Shown here piece by piece: positions 1 to 8,386 of a stretch of DNA of 64,000 bases. The position numbers and the translations under genes are program-made. The number at the start of each line of letters is the position of its first letter. Position 1 is the stretch's first letter. The stretch is from Pelotomaculum terephthalicicum JT (GTDB taxonomy: Bacteria > Bacillota > Desulfotomaculia > Desulfotomaculales > Pelotomaculaceae). The stretch lies in the NCBI RefSeq assembly GCF_022410535.1, contig NZ_JAKNBL010000001.1, positions 248,001 to 312,000 of the forward strand. Direction: 5' to 3'. The notes beneath the pieces were generated by a model that was not told the DNA's origin, made no database searches, and saw nothing but the letters and a program-made list of their open reading frames with translations.

Positions 1-632
1 TCTATAATTTCGCTTCTGCAAACCAAAAGAAAATCCACATAGTATAAACCATCGTTATCTTTTTTCACTAAATGGGCAAGATGTTTTCGTTTTTTAAGAT
101 TCGGATGTACTTCACATAATTTAGGGTGTAAATATTGCATATTAAAATCATATTCTTCTAAATACTTTCTTTCAATTATAATACGCGGGTAAATTGCAGC
201 CTTTGATTCCAACTCATAAGCTTTAACTAAAGCCGGGCCGAAAACTATATTGCCACTATGGAACAGCTTTCCGCAGACAATTCCTCCACGAAGCATGAAA
301 CCAAGAAACGCCAAATGAGCCTGCAACAACATGACATCCAACAAAAGAAAAACCATCGTTTCCTCTTTCTTGGGATATGATATGACAATACTATCCGAAA
401 AAGCCGTTACTCTCCTGCCACTTTTAACAAACTCATCAGTACTATTACAAAAGTCATTATATTTCTTATAATCATATGTTAAAAATTTTAACGCTGAACA
501 AATTCGAAGCGTTTTTTCATGATCATGAGAGCTCTCGTTAACTTTTTTCCGGAACCCTAATATATCAATGAAAGCTGTAACTCTTTCACGGTATTTAAAT
601 TCATCAAGCATATTTTCTTTTAAATCATTCAC
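1..632 (-). CDS. Divergent class III nucleotidyl-cyclase-like protein (partial, 3' end outside window)
   Basis: Read on the minus strand from a GTG at 632 (GGGAGGG eight bases upstream), the frame stays open for 210 codons to the window edge, so the C-terminus is missing. An internal ATG at 611 is an alternative start. The motifs FIDILGF (near residue 22) and FSDSIVIS (near 86), followed by LRGGIVCGKLFH and a conserved-looking FGPALVKAYELES stretch, resemble the two metal-binding Asp strands and the following glycine turn of class III adenylate/guanylate cyclase folds. Substrate and activity cannot be deduced. It lies just downstream of the large sensor kinase on the same strand, but about 60 bp separate them and the two need not be linked. 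It could equally be a catalytically inactive relative. The fold assignment rests on motif reading only. Confidence 0.6.
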   Translation of the reverse strand, partial: MNDLKENMLDEFKYRERVTAFIDILGFRKKVNESSHDHEKTLRICSALKFLTYDYKKYNDFCNSTDEFVKSGRRVTAFSDSIVISYPKKEETMVFLLLDVMLLQAHLAFLGFMLRGGIVCGKLFHSGNIVFGPALVKAYELESKAAIYPRIIIERKYLEEYDFNMQYLHPKLCEVHPNLKKRKHLAHLVKKDNDGLYYVDFLLVCRSEII

Positions 633-693
633 TTTATATACCCTCCCATATTATCTAATTCAACATAAGAGGCATATTCCCTTCAGGCAGTTT

Positions 694-3507
694 CTAACTG
701 GCTTTAAACCTGACAAAGAAGGTTGTGCCGCTGGGACTTGTATCTATATCAATTATAGCGTTGTGCCGGTTTGCTATGCTGTAGCACGTTGCAAGCCCCA
801 GACCGGTGCCATTATCTTTCGTGGTCAGGAACGGGGTGCCGATTTTATCAAGTATTTCCTGTGAAATGCCTTTTCCCTCATCCTGAACGGCTAAAACTAT
901 TTCTCCATTTTCGATAAATGTTTTGATTGTTATTTTCCCGCCAGGGGACATTGCCTCCAGTCCGTTACGAATAAGGTTAAGGAGCAACTGGCGAAACTCT
1001 TTTTCATCCAGTATTATTTCAGGCACGTCATCTAAAGCTGTTTCAATATTTTTATCCTGCTTTATGGCGTCGGCTTGAATCAATGGGAAAATTGTTTCGA
1101 TTATTGTCTTTATATTCTCCTTTTTCATATCCACAACCTTATTTTTGGCCAACGATAGAAATTGAGTAATTATTGAGTTCACCCTGTCCAGCTCTTCTAT
1201 CATAAGATTAAAATGTCTAATATGTTTTACCAATTCCTTTTTTTTGGACAGCAATTGGAGAAACCCTTTCACGGTTGTCATCGGATTTCTAATTTCGTGA
1301 CCAATGCCGGCAGCCATTTCTCCAACGAGGTGCAGCCGGTCCAGACGGGCCATTTCGACTTCCATTTTCTTTTCTTTGGTCATATCTCTCATCAAGGTTA
1401 TCCGGCATGCTTCACCGCTAAGGTCCATTATTACAGCTGATAATAAGACGGTGACTATATTACCGGATTTTGTCCTGATTTTATATTCAACGTTATGAAT
1501 TTCTCCTTTTTCACTTAATTCTTTTAAAAGGGATTCCGTGTGATGCTTATTCTCGACCCATAGACGCAGTTTTACAGGCGTGCCGCCTAAAACCTCTGCA
1601 CGGGTGTACCCGGTAAGCTCCAGGAACTTCTGGTTTACATCTATATAACGGTTATCCCTCATGCGCATAATGGCGATCGAATCAGGGCTGTTTTGGAATA
1701 TCTTGCAGAATCGTTCCTCGGACAGACGGAGATTTTTTTCTGCCAACTTACGTTCAGTTATATCCTGGAAAAGTACAGAAATTCCTTCTCCAAACGGGTA
1801 GACGCTAACCTTCGACCATAACCCTGTATCTGAAGTTTTCACTTCAAAAACAAGGGGTCTATTATTGTTCATCACCTCATGATACTTATTCCAGAAAATG
1901 GAGCCCACCATTTTGGGGAACTTGCACCAGATGTTTTGCCCGATCAGGTTTCCAAAATAAGAAAACTGTTCTTGCGCCTGATGATTCACATAAATAAATC
2001 TCCATTGGTTGTCCAAAGTAAAAAAAGGGTCTTTTATGCTTTCAAGAATATAAGTTATCTGCAGGTTAGCTTCCTTCAGTTCTCGCGTACGTTCCCGCAC
2101 AAGTTTCTCAAGCTGCTGCTGATGCAGCTTCAGCATTTCCTCTGCCTGTTTTCGTTCGGTGATATTCCTATGCGTGGCTACTGCTCCGGTTATTTCACCG
2201 TTACTGCCGCGTATAGGTGTGCAGTTGATCGATACATACGTACACTCGCCTGCTTCGCTGTTAAAAACCAGTTCATAATCTCTTACGACCTCTCCTTTCA
2301 AGGCACGCTGCACCGGTAATTCTTCAAAAGCAAGCACCTTTCCTTCGGCAGTTAATGTCTCAGATGCCCTCACCCGATCTGCGCAAAGATTTCTTGAAAA
2401 ATCATTTGCGAAGATTCGGTTTCCAAATTTATCGTAGATAGTGAGACCATCGGGCATGGACATGATTACGGCGTCAAGCTCGTTAGCACGCTTCTCTGCT
2501 AAACGGCCAGCTTCCAGGCGAGCATCCTCCGCCCGTTTTTTCAGCAAAACTTGAACTATGGCCTCACTTAAGGCCTCTAAGATTTCCACTTCCTGAAGAC
2601 TATAGCCGCCTTCCCTGTTACCTAATCCGATCATTCCGATTATCCCGCCGCTGTGAATCAGGGGCGCCCCAATAAAAGAATGCAGGAGAGGATGACCTTC
2701 CGGCAGGCCGACACTGTCCGGATGCGCGGCAGGTTCATTAGTAAATATGGATTTACCTTCACGGAGTACCCGCCCGTAGACGCCGTGTATTTCCAAGTCT
2801 TTAGGCAGTTGCCCGCGGCCACTGCCGCTGGGCATCCAGCAAGCGGCCCACCCGGGGTCGCTGATGGCAATATTGTCTAAATCACCGGCGGAGTCTACCT
2901 CACCGATAAAACCAAACATGCTCTGAGTCAGTTCCTGAGCTACTTGCAGGCAGGTCTTTCCCAGTTCCTCCCTGGTTTCACAAGCAAGCGCCTCATGAAA
3001 AATCCGGTTGATCCCATCCAGCACCGCTTTTTGAAGATGGTTTTTTTCCTCGGCCAGTTTGTATTTGGTGATGTCCTCAAAGGTAGCGACGGCTCCTATA
3101 ATAGAACCTCTTTCATCATATAAAAGACTGGAATTCCATACAGAGATTTTACGAACTCCGTCGTCCCAGATAAATTCAAGCTCAAAGTCTTTTACCACCT
3201 CACCATTCCAACAAGCCCGCTGAATCGGCAGCTCTGCGGGAGTAATTTCTTTCCCATTATGAATTAATTTCACAGACCGCTCTTCGCAAACGGTATGAGA
3301 AAAGCTGTCCCAAGGCCGGATTCTAAGGAATTCAACCGCTTTTCGGTTGTGTCTTATTTCTTTGCATGTGAGATCTGTAGTGATAGTTATTCCGGCGGGA
3401 ATTGAATTAATTATGTTCACAGCTATGTTTTGATTAGAACTTAATAATTTAGTCAGCGCGGTAAAATATGAACCAGCAATCACCCCTGCTGTTGAATCTT
3501 TAATCAT
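694..3507 (-). CDS. Multi-PAS/GAF sensor histidine kinase, sporulation-kinase type
   Basis: Soluble-looking sensor kinase of 937 residues with no obvious membrane segments. In order: a PAS domain (about 25-140), a GAF domain (about 160-330), a second PAS (about 340-460), a coiled coil, two further PAS domains (about 490-720), a HisKA segment with GIGHEIRNP (phospho-His near 739), and a HATPase with N box NLIRNGLEAM, DEGKGIS and GTGLGLA. The start at 3507 is preferred over the longer frame from 3549 because AGGAG lies eight or nine bases before it. No cognate response regulator is adjacent. Orphan PAS kinases of this build often feed Spo0F in spore-formers, and a spo0F-like gene lies at about 30 kb, so a phosphorelay role is possible but inferred. 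Confidence 0.9.
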   Translation of the reverse strand: MIKDSTAGVIAGSYFTALTKLLSSNQNIAVNIINSIPAGITITTDLTCKEIRHNRKAVEFLRIRPWDSFSHTVCEERSVKLIHNGKEITPAELPIQRACWNGEVVKDFELEFIWDDGVRKISVWNSSLLYDERGSIIGAVATFEDITKYKLAEEKNHLQKAVLDGINRIFHEALACETREELGKTCLQVAQELTQSMFGFIGEVDSAGDLDNIAISDPGWAACWMPSGSGRGQLPKDLEIHGVYGRVLREGKSIFTNEPAAHPDSVGLPEGHPLLHSFIGAPLIHSGGIIGMIGLGNREGGYSLQEVEILEALSEAIVQVLLKKRAEDARLEAGRLAEKRANELDAVIMSMPDGLTIYDKFGNRIFANDFSRNLCADRVRASETLTAEGKVLAFEELPVQRALKGEVVRDYELVFNSEAGECTYVSINCTPIRGSNGEITGAVATHRNITERKQAEEMLKLHQQQLEKLVRERTRELKEANLQITYILESIKDPFFTLDNQWRFIYVNHQAQEQFSYFGNLIGQNIWCKFPKMVGSIFWNKYHEVMNNNRPLVFEVKTSDTGLWSKVSVYPFGEGISVLFQDITERKLAEKNLRLSEERFCKIFQNSPDSIAIMRMRDNRYIDVNQKFLELTGYTRAEVLGGTPVKLRLWVENKHHTESLLKELSEKGEIHNVEYKIRTKSGNIVTVLLSAVIMDLSGEACRITLMRDMTKEKKMEVEMARLDRLHLVGEMAAGIGHEIRNPMTTVKGFLQLLSKKKELVKHIRHFNLMIEELDRVNSIITQFLSLAKNKVVDMKKENIKTIIETIFPLIQADAIKQDKNIETALDDVPEIILDEKEFRQLLLNLIRNGLEAMSPGGKITIKTFIENGEIVLAVQDEGKGISQEILDKIGTPFLTTKDNGTGLGLATCYSIANRHNAIIDIDTSPSGTTFFVRFKAS

Positions 3508-3729
3508 AAAAAACACTCCTCTTGGCATTTCCAATATTAACCTTGCCATAAGCTAATTCTTTCGACACTAACTGATAAATCTCCTTGAGAGATAATGTCA
3601 TGATAATGAAAAAATTTTTTGGCGTTAGTTCCTGTGATAATTCCCGGAAGCTCTTAGCCTCAACTGATGATTAGGATTCAACGGAACGTTAATAATAAAG
3701 GAGATATTGGGATTTGGGGGTTAGCAAAA

Positions 3730-4182
3730 ATGAGGAAATATCGTTCACCCTTGATGTCGGCTTTATGGTCGATAGCCATACCTGGTTTTGGGCAGCTTTA
3801 TATCGGTGATTACCTCATCGGTGTATTACTGGTTGTATTAGAGTTAATAATCAGTGTAAAAGCAAGCATAAATCTATCTATCTTGTATTCATTAAGAGGA
3901 CAGTTTCAGAATGCTTCCGGCGTGGTTAATTTTCAGTGGATGTTGTTTTATCCGTGCATATACGCCTATTCCATCTGGCAGGCTTATAACAGGGCCATGG
4001 AGATTAACCATGGTCTTAGCCAGGCTGAAAAAGGCAGAATATTTACCAACACACAATATAACGGGTTTTTTGTGGGGTCTGCAATGGGAGGAACATTGGG
4101 CGTTATATATAGCTATCGGACATATAAATATATGAATCATAAACACCTTGGTTATAAAATTCTGGCGCTAGTTTCTCTATAA
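3730..4182 (+). CDS. Small integral membrane protein, TM2-like
   Basis: About 150 residues with hydrophobic segments, including an N-terminal IPGFGQLYIGDYLIG stretch that resembles the TM2 family turn (PG.GQ.Y.G) followed by a membrane helix. A second hydrophobic stretch lies near FQWMLFYPCIYAY and a glycine-rich one near the C-terminus (FFVGSAMGGTLGVIYSY). The frame is open from 3667, but ATG 3730 follows GGGGG at good spacing and gives the more usual basic N-terminus MRKYRSP. The last 80 bases overlap the convergent DUF2164-like gene. Function unknown. Confidence 0.6.
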   Translation: MRKYRSPLMSALWSIAIPGFGQLYIGDYLIGVLLVVLELIISVKASINLSILYSLRGQFQNASGVVNFQWMLFYPCIYAYSIWQAYNRAMEINHGLSQAEKGRIFTNTQYNGFFVGSAMGGTLGVIYSYRTYKYMNHKHLGYKILALVSL

Positions 4183-4309
4183 AGAAATCTAAGATGAGAG
4201 ATGCAGCTAAATCTCCCAATTTGTCCTCCCTCTCATTGAGAAAATAGGTTTGAATTGCTGAAATCATTTCCTGTCTTTTTTCCTCGTTTATTTTAATTTT
4301 ATTATTCAA
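4103..4309 (-). CDS. DUF2164 family protein
   Basis: A 68-residue protein starting at TTG 4309 behind GGGAGG. The segment EKRQEMISAIQTYFLNER followed by LGDLAASLILDFFIEKLAPEFYNQGVYDS matches what I recall of the conserved DUF2164 family, small soluble alpha/beta proteins without assigned function. The 3' end overlaps the convergent membrane-protein gene by 80 bases, so the two transcripts would be antisense there. The family match makes the gene likely real despite its size. Confidence 0.7.
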   Translation of the reverse strand: MNNKIKINEEKRQEMISAIQTYFLNEREDKLGDLAASLILDFFIEKLAPEFYNQGVYDSYIYMSDSYI

Positions 4310-4527
4310 ATTGATTCCTCCCTCTATAATCTAACATTTACTCTCCTTAAAAACCTTAACGGTTGCAATCCAGAATAATAATATTTTACATTATATAATA
4401 TTCAATAAAACTGTAGTTAAAGAGTTACTTATCATAAAGACGTTATGCATAAGTTGTTGGCGGGTCATGGGATCGCCCCGGGGAGTAGTTCGGCGGGGAG
4501 AGGAGGTTGTCCTGCAAAGGGAAGAAA

Positions 4528-4580
4528 AAGCCCTTCAGGAAGAGTGGTTTATAAGGTGGCTATCTCATCTTGAAGGGCTT
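4528..4580 (-). terminator. Hairpin with minus-strand U tract
   Basis: Ten-base perfect arms at 4528-4537 and 4571-4580, separated by 33 bases. On the minus strand the second arm runs straight into TTTTTCTTCCC, as in an intrinsic terminator. No convincing minus-strand gene lies directly upstream, so what it terminates is unknown. Confidence 0.4.
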
Positions 4581-4603
4581 GTAACATTTCCAAATTGGTG
4601 TGA

Positions 4604-4912
4604 ATGCGGGCGAATACCGTTAATACTGGTTACTCCGCTAAAATAGTGTACATGCCCCCATTGGATCGGTATTGGCGGTCCGGTTTCAACATCCATCAGA
4701 TGGTCATGCTTTTGCTCTGTAGTGGTCCTGTTATATATACGATGGGTATGGGATGGACCCTCTGGAGCTGGAGTAGTAGTTCACCCACCCAACCCGCTCC
4801 TTCGCCAAATCGCACACCAACCCCTGCTCCGTCTCGCACCGGTAGCGCGGCGGCTCTGGCTTACGGCGCTGTAGCCTGGAAGGCAGCCCGGCAAAACAAA
4901 AACCCGCCTTAA
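4604..4912 (+). CDS. Doubtful small ORF, hydrophobic then Pro/Ser-rich
   Basis: An open frame of up to 102 residues. An internal ATG at 4652 would start MPPLDRYW. A hydrophobic stretch (MVMLLLCSGPVIYTMGM) is followed by a Ser/Pro/Thr linker and an Ala-rich tail. There is no good Shine-Dalgarno site and I recognise no family. Its only support is a terminator-like hairpin shortly downstream on the same strand. Apart from this frame and two hairpins, 4310-5106 holds nothing I can support. Confidence 0.2.
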   Translation: MRANTVNTGYSAKIVYMPPLDRYWRSGFNIHQMVMLLLCSGPVIYTMGMGWTLWSWSSSSPTQPAPSPNRTPTPAPSRTGSAAALAYGAVAWKAARQNKNPP

Positions 4913-4948
4913 TAGACGGGTACAAGGAGAGAGAAAATTCAGTATGTA

Positions 4949-4974
4949 ATCCGGCAATTGGCCGGTTATTTTTA
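4949..4974 (+). terminator. Intrinsic terminator
   Basis: A CCGGC/GCCGG hairpin followed by TTATTTTTATC on the plus strand, 37 bases after the doubtful ORF ending at 4912. Confidence 0.45.
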
Positions 4975-5106
4975 TCATTCGGTTCTGTTGGTTTATATTA
5001 ACACTGTTTGCTGAAAGCAAGCTGAATGCCGGCTGTGATTTCCATGAAAATAATTTGAAGGTTTTGTGAACCAAATAATAACGCCCCACCACAGAGCATA
5101 ATGAAA

Positions 5107-5376
5107 TTATTTTTTCAATATCTTTCGCTTCGCTATGAAGTAAAGCACCGCAACAAAGATTACAACTGCGAAAATTACTGACAATATAATCAGGCCGTTG
5201 TCGCCAAAAACAGGGTTACTGTTCCATTCCGATCTCACTAACGGTAGTGCGAAGAGCATAGATAGACCTCCATTTACTGAATGCTTTAATTTATTATCCC
5301 CCAAAAACAAAAACCCCACTCCGAAGAGCAGGGCTTTCATTAACCAGATAACTAATACTGATTTACCTTCCAGCAA
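5107..5376 (-). CDS. Small two-helix membrane protein
   Basis: An 89-residue frame with TTG as the only start at 5376 and no clear ribosome binding site. Two strongly hydrophobic segments (LLFGVGFLFLG and LIILSVIFAVVIFVAVLYFIA) flank a short hydrophilic region, and the tail is basic (KRKILKK), as in many small membrane proteins. It lies just downstream of a phage-type HNH remnant on the same strand and may itself be a fragment. Family not recognised. Confidence 0.4.
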   Translation of the reverse strand: MLEGKSVLVIWLMKALLFGVGFLFLGDNKLKHSVNGGLSMLFALPLVRSEWNSNPVFGDNGLIILSVIFAVVIFVAVLYFIAKRKILKK

Positions 5377-5475
5377 ACAATCTGATTAAAAACCAAATAA
5401 TCCATTCTACTGGTGTACGGTGATATTGGGGTTTTGCTGAAGGTATAGAACGGAGCTCCCACGCCGCCGGATGCT

Positions 5476-5598
5476 TTACTCTGGTACCAGCTGATAAAGT
5501 TCTGGATTTCCGTCATGGACAAGTTTATCGCAGTAACCTCTGTCAGTCAGGTTCGGACAACCCGGCTGCCGGCAAGGTTTCAAGGGTCGTTGTGGCAT
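5476..5598 (-). pseudogene. Remnant of a phage-type HNH endonuclease gene (N-terminus only)
   Basis: Forty codons from ATG 5598 read MPQRPLKPCRQPGCPNLT followed by DRGYC. This matches the start of the small HNH endonucleases found next to phage terminase genes, whose N-terminus typically reads P-x-x-P-C-x-x-P-G-C-P-x-L with a later YC. The frame then stops at 5476 without the HNH core, so this is a degraded piece of phage DNA. Overlapping frames on the same strand down to about 5350 could be more of the same remnant. Confidence 0.5.
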
Positions 5599-5614
5599 CG
5601 AATCAACCCCAAAC

Positions 5615-5634
5615 AAAAAGAGCCTCACGGGCTC
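5615..5634 (-). terminator. Intrinsic terminator, minus strand
   Basis: GAGCC/GGCTC stem with a five-base loop at 5620-5634. On the minus strand it is followed by a T-rich tract (TTTTTG). It sits just upstream of the HNH remnant and may mark the old end of a lost gene. Confidence 0.45.
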
Positions 5635-5673
5635 CAAATATTAAAAAATTATAAACTATCTCATAAAAATGTG

Positions 5674-5703
5674 TTGACTTATACACATCTAATGTGTATA
5701 AGT
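5674..5703 (+). promoter_or_regulatory. hicB promoter overlapped by a perfect palindromic operator
   Basis: TTGACT at 5674 and TATAAG at 5697 are separated by exactly 17 bases. A perfect inverted repeat with 12-base arms and a three-base centre covers 5677-5703, spanning most of the -35, the spacer and all of the -10. A dimeric ribbon-helix-helix protein bound there would block RNA polymerase. The downstream gene encodes such a protein, so autorepression is the simple reading. Confidence 0.75.
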
Positions 5704-5765
5704 TAATCAAGCGGCGAGGGCTGAAATAGCCCTCAGCCTATTACCATAAAGGAGAGTGTTGCTAG

Positions 5766-6161
5766 ATGACAAAAGTATATCCTGTAATCCTTACCCCCAC
5801 CAATTCGGGATATGTTGTAACTGTTCCTGACCTCGATATTAATACACAAGGTAAAGACCTGGCAGAAGCAATTTATATGGCACGCGACGCTATTGGCCTT
5901 TGGGGAATATGCGAGCAAGACGACGGACGCATAATCCCAGAACCGTCCACTTCTGAACCTCTGCATAAAGCTAATGAACTTGTTACGTGGGTGGACATCG
6001 ACTTTGCAAAATACCGCAAAGCAAACGATTTAACCACTATGAGAATCAACGTATCAATTCCTAAATATCTCAAAGTCCTTGGTGATGAAGCTGGGGTTAA
6101 TTTTTCTCAGGTCCTCCAAGAAGGATTAAAAACCCGCCTCGGAATAGAAAGGCAGCCCTAA
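5766..6161 (+). CDS. hicB: HicB family antitoxin, apparently without a HicA partner
   Basis: A 131-residue protein. The N-terminal HicB fold begins MTKVYPVILTP with SGYVVTVPDL, and a C-terminal ribbon-helix-helix segment (MRINVSIPKYLKVLGDEAG followed by NFSQVLQEGLKTRL) would bind DNA. AAGGAGAG precedes ATG 5766. HicB antitoxins neutralise the small HicA mRNA interferase, which contains a double-stranded-RNA-binding fold with a catalytic His. No HicA-like frame is visible within 500 bases on either side. The palindromic promoter upstream suggests the repressor function is retained. This is a solitary antitoxin or a domesticated regulator. Confidence 0.85.
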   Translation: MTKVYPVILTPTNSGYVVTVPDLDINTQGKDLAEAIYMARDAIGLWGICEQDDGRIIPEPSTSEPLHKANELVTWVDIDFAKYRKANDLTTMRINVSIPKYLKVLGDEAGVNFSQVLQEGLKTRLGIERQP

Positions 6162-6252
6162 CCGGGCTGCTTATAAATTACCCCTTCACTTATAGTTTGC
6201 TTTCGTATGACAAGCTTTATTTTTTCTTCCGCTCGCTTTACAAAAACCTGTA

Positions 6253-6435
6253 TTGAAGCCTTGGTACACATTAACTCGCAATAGTCTGTTAGAATTCTCT
6301 AAAGTGATGAATCAACTGAGAGCACTAGATAATATTGATAAAAGCATTTATGTTCAAACAGAATGGTTTGACTCGTTCACCAAAGTTTGTAATATGATGA
6401 ATCTTGATTTAGTGCTTAAGAGCGATTCTTTATGA
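6253..6435 (+). other. Possible gene remnant in a gene-poor stretch
   Basis: A 60-codon frame with no ribosome binding site and no recognised family; codon use is plausible but unconvincing. Between 6162 and 6719 I otherwise see only two terminators and a weak 7-base hairpin at 6152-6170 after hicB. The opposite strand at about 6430-6500 has a short coiled-coil-like frame without a start codon. The stretch looks like eroded accessory DNA. Confidence 0.15.
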
Positions 6436-6584
6436 TGTTTTTTAGCTCACTTACTTCCCGTTCTAATTTATTTAATCTTTCATAACAGGCTATAGTTGGT
6501 ATTTAATTGAATCCCTACCTCGCGTTGGGTTTTTAAAATGGTGTCAACTAACGAGGCAATTGAAAAAAGCCATAAAAATGATTT

Positions 6585-6618
6585 AACGGGAGCTAATAAC
6601 TCCCGTTTTTTGGGTTTT
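6585..6618 (+). terminator. Intrinsic terminator
   Basis: Perfect eight-base stem AACGGGAG/CTCCCGTT with a seven-base loop, followed by a T-rich run (TTTTGGGTTTTTTTT). It lies on the plus strand, downstream of the hicB/remnant region. Confidence 0.7.
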
Positions 6619-6683
6619 TTTTGTGTGTCACGTGTTAGTCACCGACAAAATTTTAGGCGATTTTCAACGATTTCTGAGAAAAT

Positions 6684-6717
6684 AAAAAAACCGCCAATCC
6701 CTACAGATAGCGGTTTT
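6684..6717 (-). terminator. Intrinsic terminator of tRNA-Val
   Basis: Perfect eight-base stem (6687-6694 with 6710-6717) followed on the minus strand by a T run, three bases past the tRNA 3' end. It is the natural terminator of the tRNA transcript. Confidence 0.7.
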
Positions 6718-6719
6718 AC

Positions 6720-6794
6720 TGGTGGGGATGACTGGTTTCGAACCAGTGGCCTCTTGAATGTGAGTCAAGCGCTCTCCCGCTGAGCTACACCCCC
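6720..6794 (-). tRNA. tRNA-Val (anticodon CAC)
   Basis: A full cloverleaf can be drawn on the minus strand: a 7-bp acceptor stem (one G-U), D stem GCTC/GAGC, anticodon stem CTTGA/TCAAG around the loop CTCACAT, and T arm ACTGG-TTCGAAA-CCAGT. The anticodon CAC reads GUG valine codons. The 3' CCA is encoded. It is a single gene with its own terminator, downstream of the DUF1015 gene on the same strand. Confidence 0.95.
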
Positions 6795-6899
6795 GCAACC
6801 TATTAAACATATTCTAACATACAGGCGCCCAAAAGGCAAGATAAACAGGGTTATATAGGGGAATCAATCGGCCGCTATCGCCCGTATGCAAATGGCATG

Positions 6900-8246
6900 C
6901 TATAACTGGTTTATCACCAGACCTGTAATCAGTTTCGGGTAGAAGAAAGTGCTTTTTTGCGGCATCTTTTCACCGTTGTTTGCCACTTTGGTGACCTCCT
7001 CCACCAAAGTGGGGTTCAAGAACAGGGCCAGCTGGCATTCTCCTTTGTCCACCAGGGACAGGGCGGCTTCTTCTTCACGAGTATACGTAATATGTTCAGC
7101 TCTTGCCATAAGCTCGCCGCCAATACCTAAAAGCCTGTCAATAACCAGCGTGTGCAGTATGGAAACGTCCAGTCCCTGCCAGGCGGGAGACTTCTCTTGA
7201 GGCATTATTTGAGAAAGTCCTGTTTCGCTCTTTAGCTGCAATAAATAAAAAATATTATCCCCGGCATATAAGCCGAAAACATGCGGGCGAGAAGCAAGGG
7301 CGGCCTGTGTGGAGGATACTTGTCCACGCTCGGCCATGAGTTTTATGAGTTCCTGCAAACCGCTCCCGTCCGGTCCCGGGCGGTGTTCCTCCACCATGAA
7401 ACTGTCCTTAACCTTACTGATCAGCCGGCTGATATCCAAACCAGCAACATTTTTTATCAGCCGGTGAGTGGGCAGGACTACTAATCCGGAGTCGTATAAA
7501 TTTACCAGGGTCATCATCATGTAACAGTAGGCGGGCTCACTTTGCGCATTCGGCGCTTCTCTTTCTTTTTTATAATTCAAAGCAGTTTCGTATCGATGGT
7601 GGCCGTCGGCAATAAAGATCTGTTTATCGGCCATTATTTGCCGCACCTTGCTGATCACTGTCTTCTCAGTAATTACCCACATCCGGTGCGTCTCGCCAAT
7701 TTCATCCGTAAAGTCTATATCCGGCGGCGCCCCTTTTACCGCTTCGCGCAATGCTTGTTCCACTTTCTTTTCTTTATCGGCGTACAAACCGAAAACCGGG
7801 CTGAAATTAGCCTTGCAGGCACGCATCAAGTCCAGGCGGTCTGCCTTGTGCTTGGGTATGGTTTCTTCATGAGGCAATACGATACCTTTATCGTAAGGTT
7901 CAAGCTTAACCCCGCAAATGAAGCCGCTGCGAATTTTCTTTTGCCCGCCGGCAACAAACCCTTGCTCATAGAGATATAGGGCCGGCTCAGCTTCGGAAAC
8001 GAGAATGCCTTCTCCGATCCAAGCGCCAAAATCCTCAGCTGCTCTCGTATAGCGGTTATTTGCTTCATTGTCTCCCGGATAGGTTTTTCCGTACTCCAGG
8101 CGGATAATGTTGTATGAATGACGCTTGTAATAGCGGTCTTGAGCATCAGGGTCAATAACATCATAAGGCGGGGTGACCACCTCGTTCATTTTTTTAATTT
8201 TTCCTTGGTTGTAGCGTAAGCCTTTAAAAGGCATTATAGTCGCCAT
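6900..8246 (-). CDS. DUF1015 family protein
   Basis: A 448-residue protein starting at ATG 8246 behind GAGGAGG; the longer frame from 8327 lacks this support. MPFKGLRYN, TPPYDVIDP, the IRLEYGK region, HEETIPKHKADRLDL and the IADGHHRYETAL motif are hallmarks of DUF1015, a family of about 400-450 residues common in anaerobes. A link to free-serine phosphorylation has been proposed for some members, but nothing here (no serA neighbour) tests that. The gene stands alone between tRNA-Val and a MazG-like gene. Confidence 0.85.
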   Translation of the reverse strand: MATIMPFKGLRYNQGKIKKMNEVVTPPYDVIDPDAQDRYYKRHSYNIIRLEYGKTYPGDNEANNRYTRAAEDFGAWIGEGILVSEAEPALYLYEQGFVAGGQKKIRSGFICGVKLEPYDKGIVLPHEETIPKHKADRLDLMRACKANFSPVFGLYADKEKKVEQALREAVKGAPPDIDFTDEIGETHRMWVITEKTVISKVRQIMADKQIFIADGHHRYETALNYKKEREAPNAQSEPAYCYMMMTLVNLYDSGLVVLPTHRLIKNVAGLDISRLISKVKDSFMVEEHRPGPDGSGLQELIKLMAERGQVSSTQAALASRPHVFGLYAGDNIFYLLQLKSETGLSQIMPQEKSPAWQGLDVSILHTLVIDRLLGIGGELMARAEHITYTREEEAALSLVDKGECQLALFLNPTLVEEVTKVANNGEKMPQKSTFFYPKLITGLVINQL

Positions 8247-8386
8247 AAAGTAAACCTCCTCATTAAACAGGCACTGAAGCACAACGCCGGTGTCTTTATT
8301 AGCAAGAATAGCAATATTATTACGCAATACTGTTAAATTGTATTATAATAGTGATAAAAATACAACGACATATAACGACATATATA

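Noticed and set aside
4781-5092. A 103-residue minus-strand frame
   Set aside because: Low-complexity Arg/Ser-rich end, no start signal, no recognised motif.
6152-6170. GCAGCCC/GGGCTGC hairpin at the end of hicB as a terminator
   Set aside because: No T run follows; it is only a weak candidate and was not listed.
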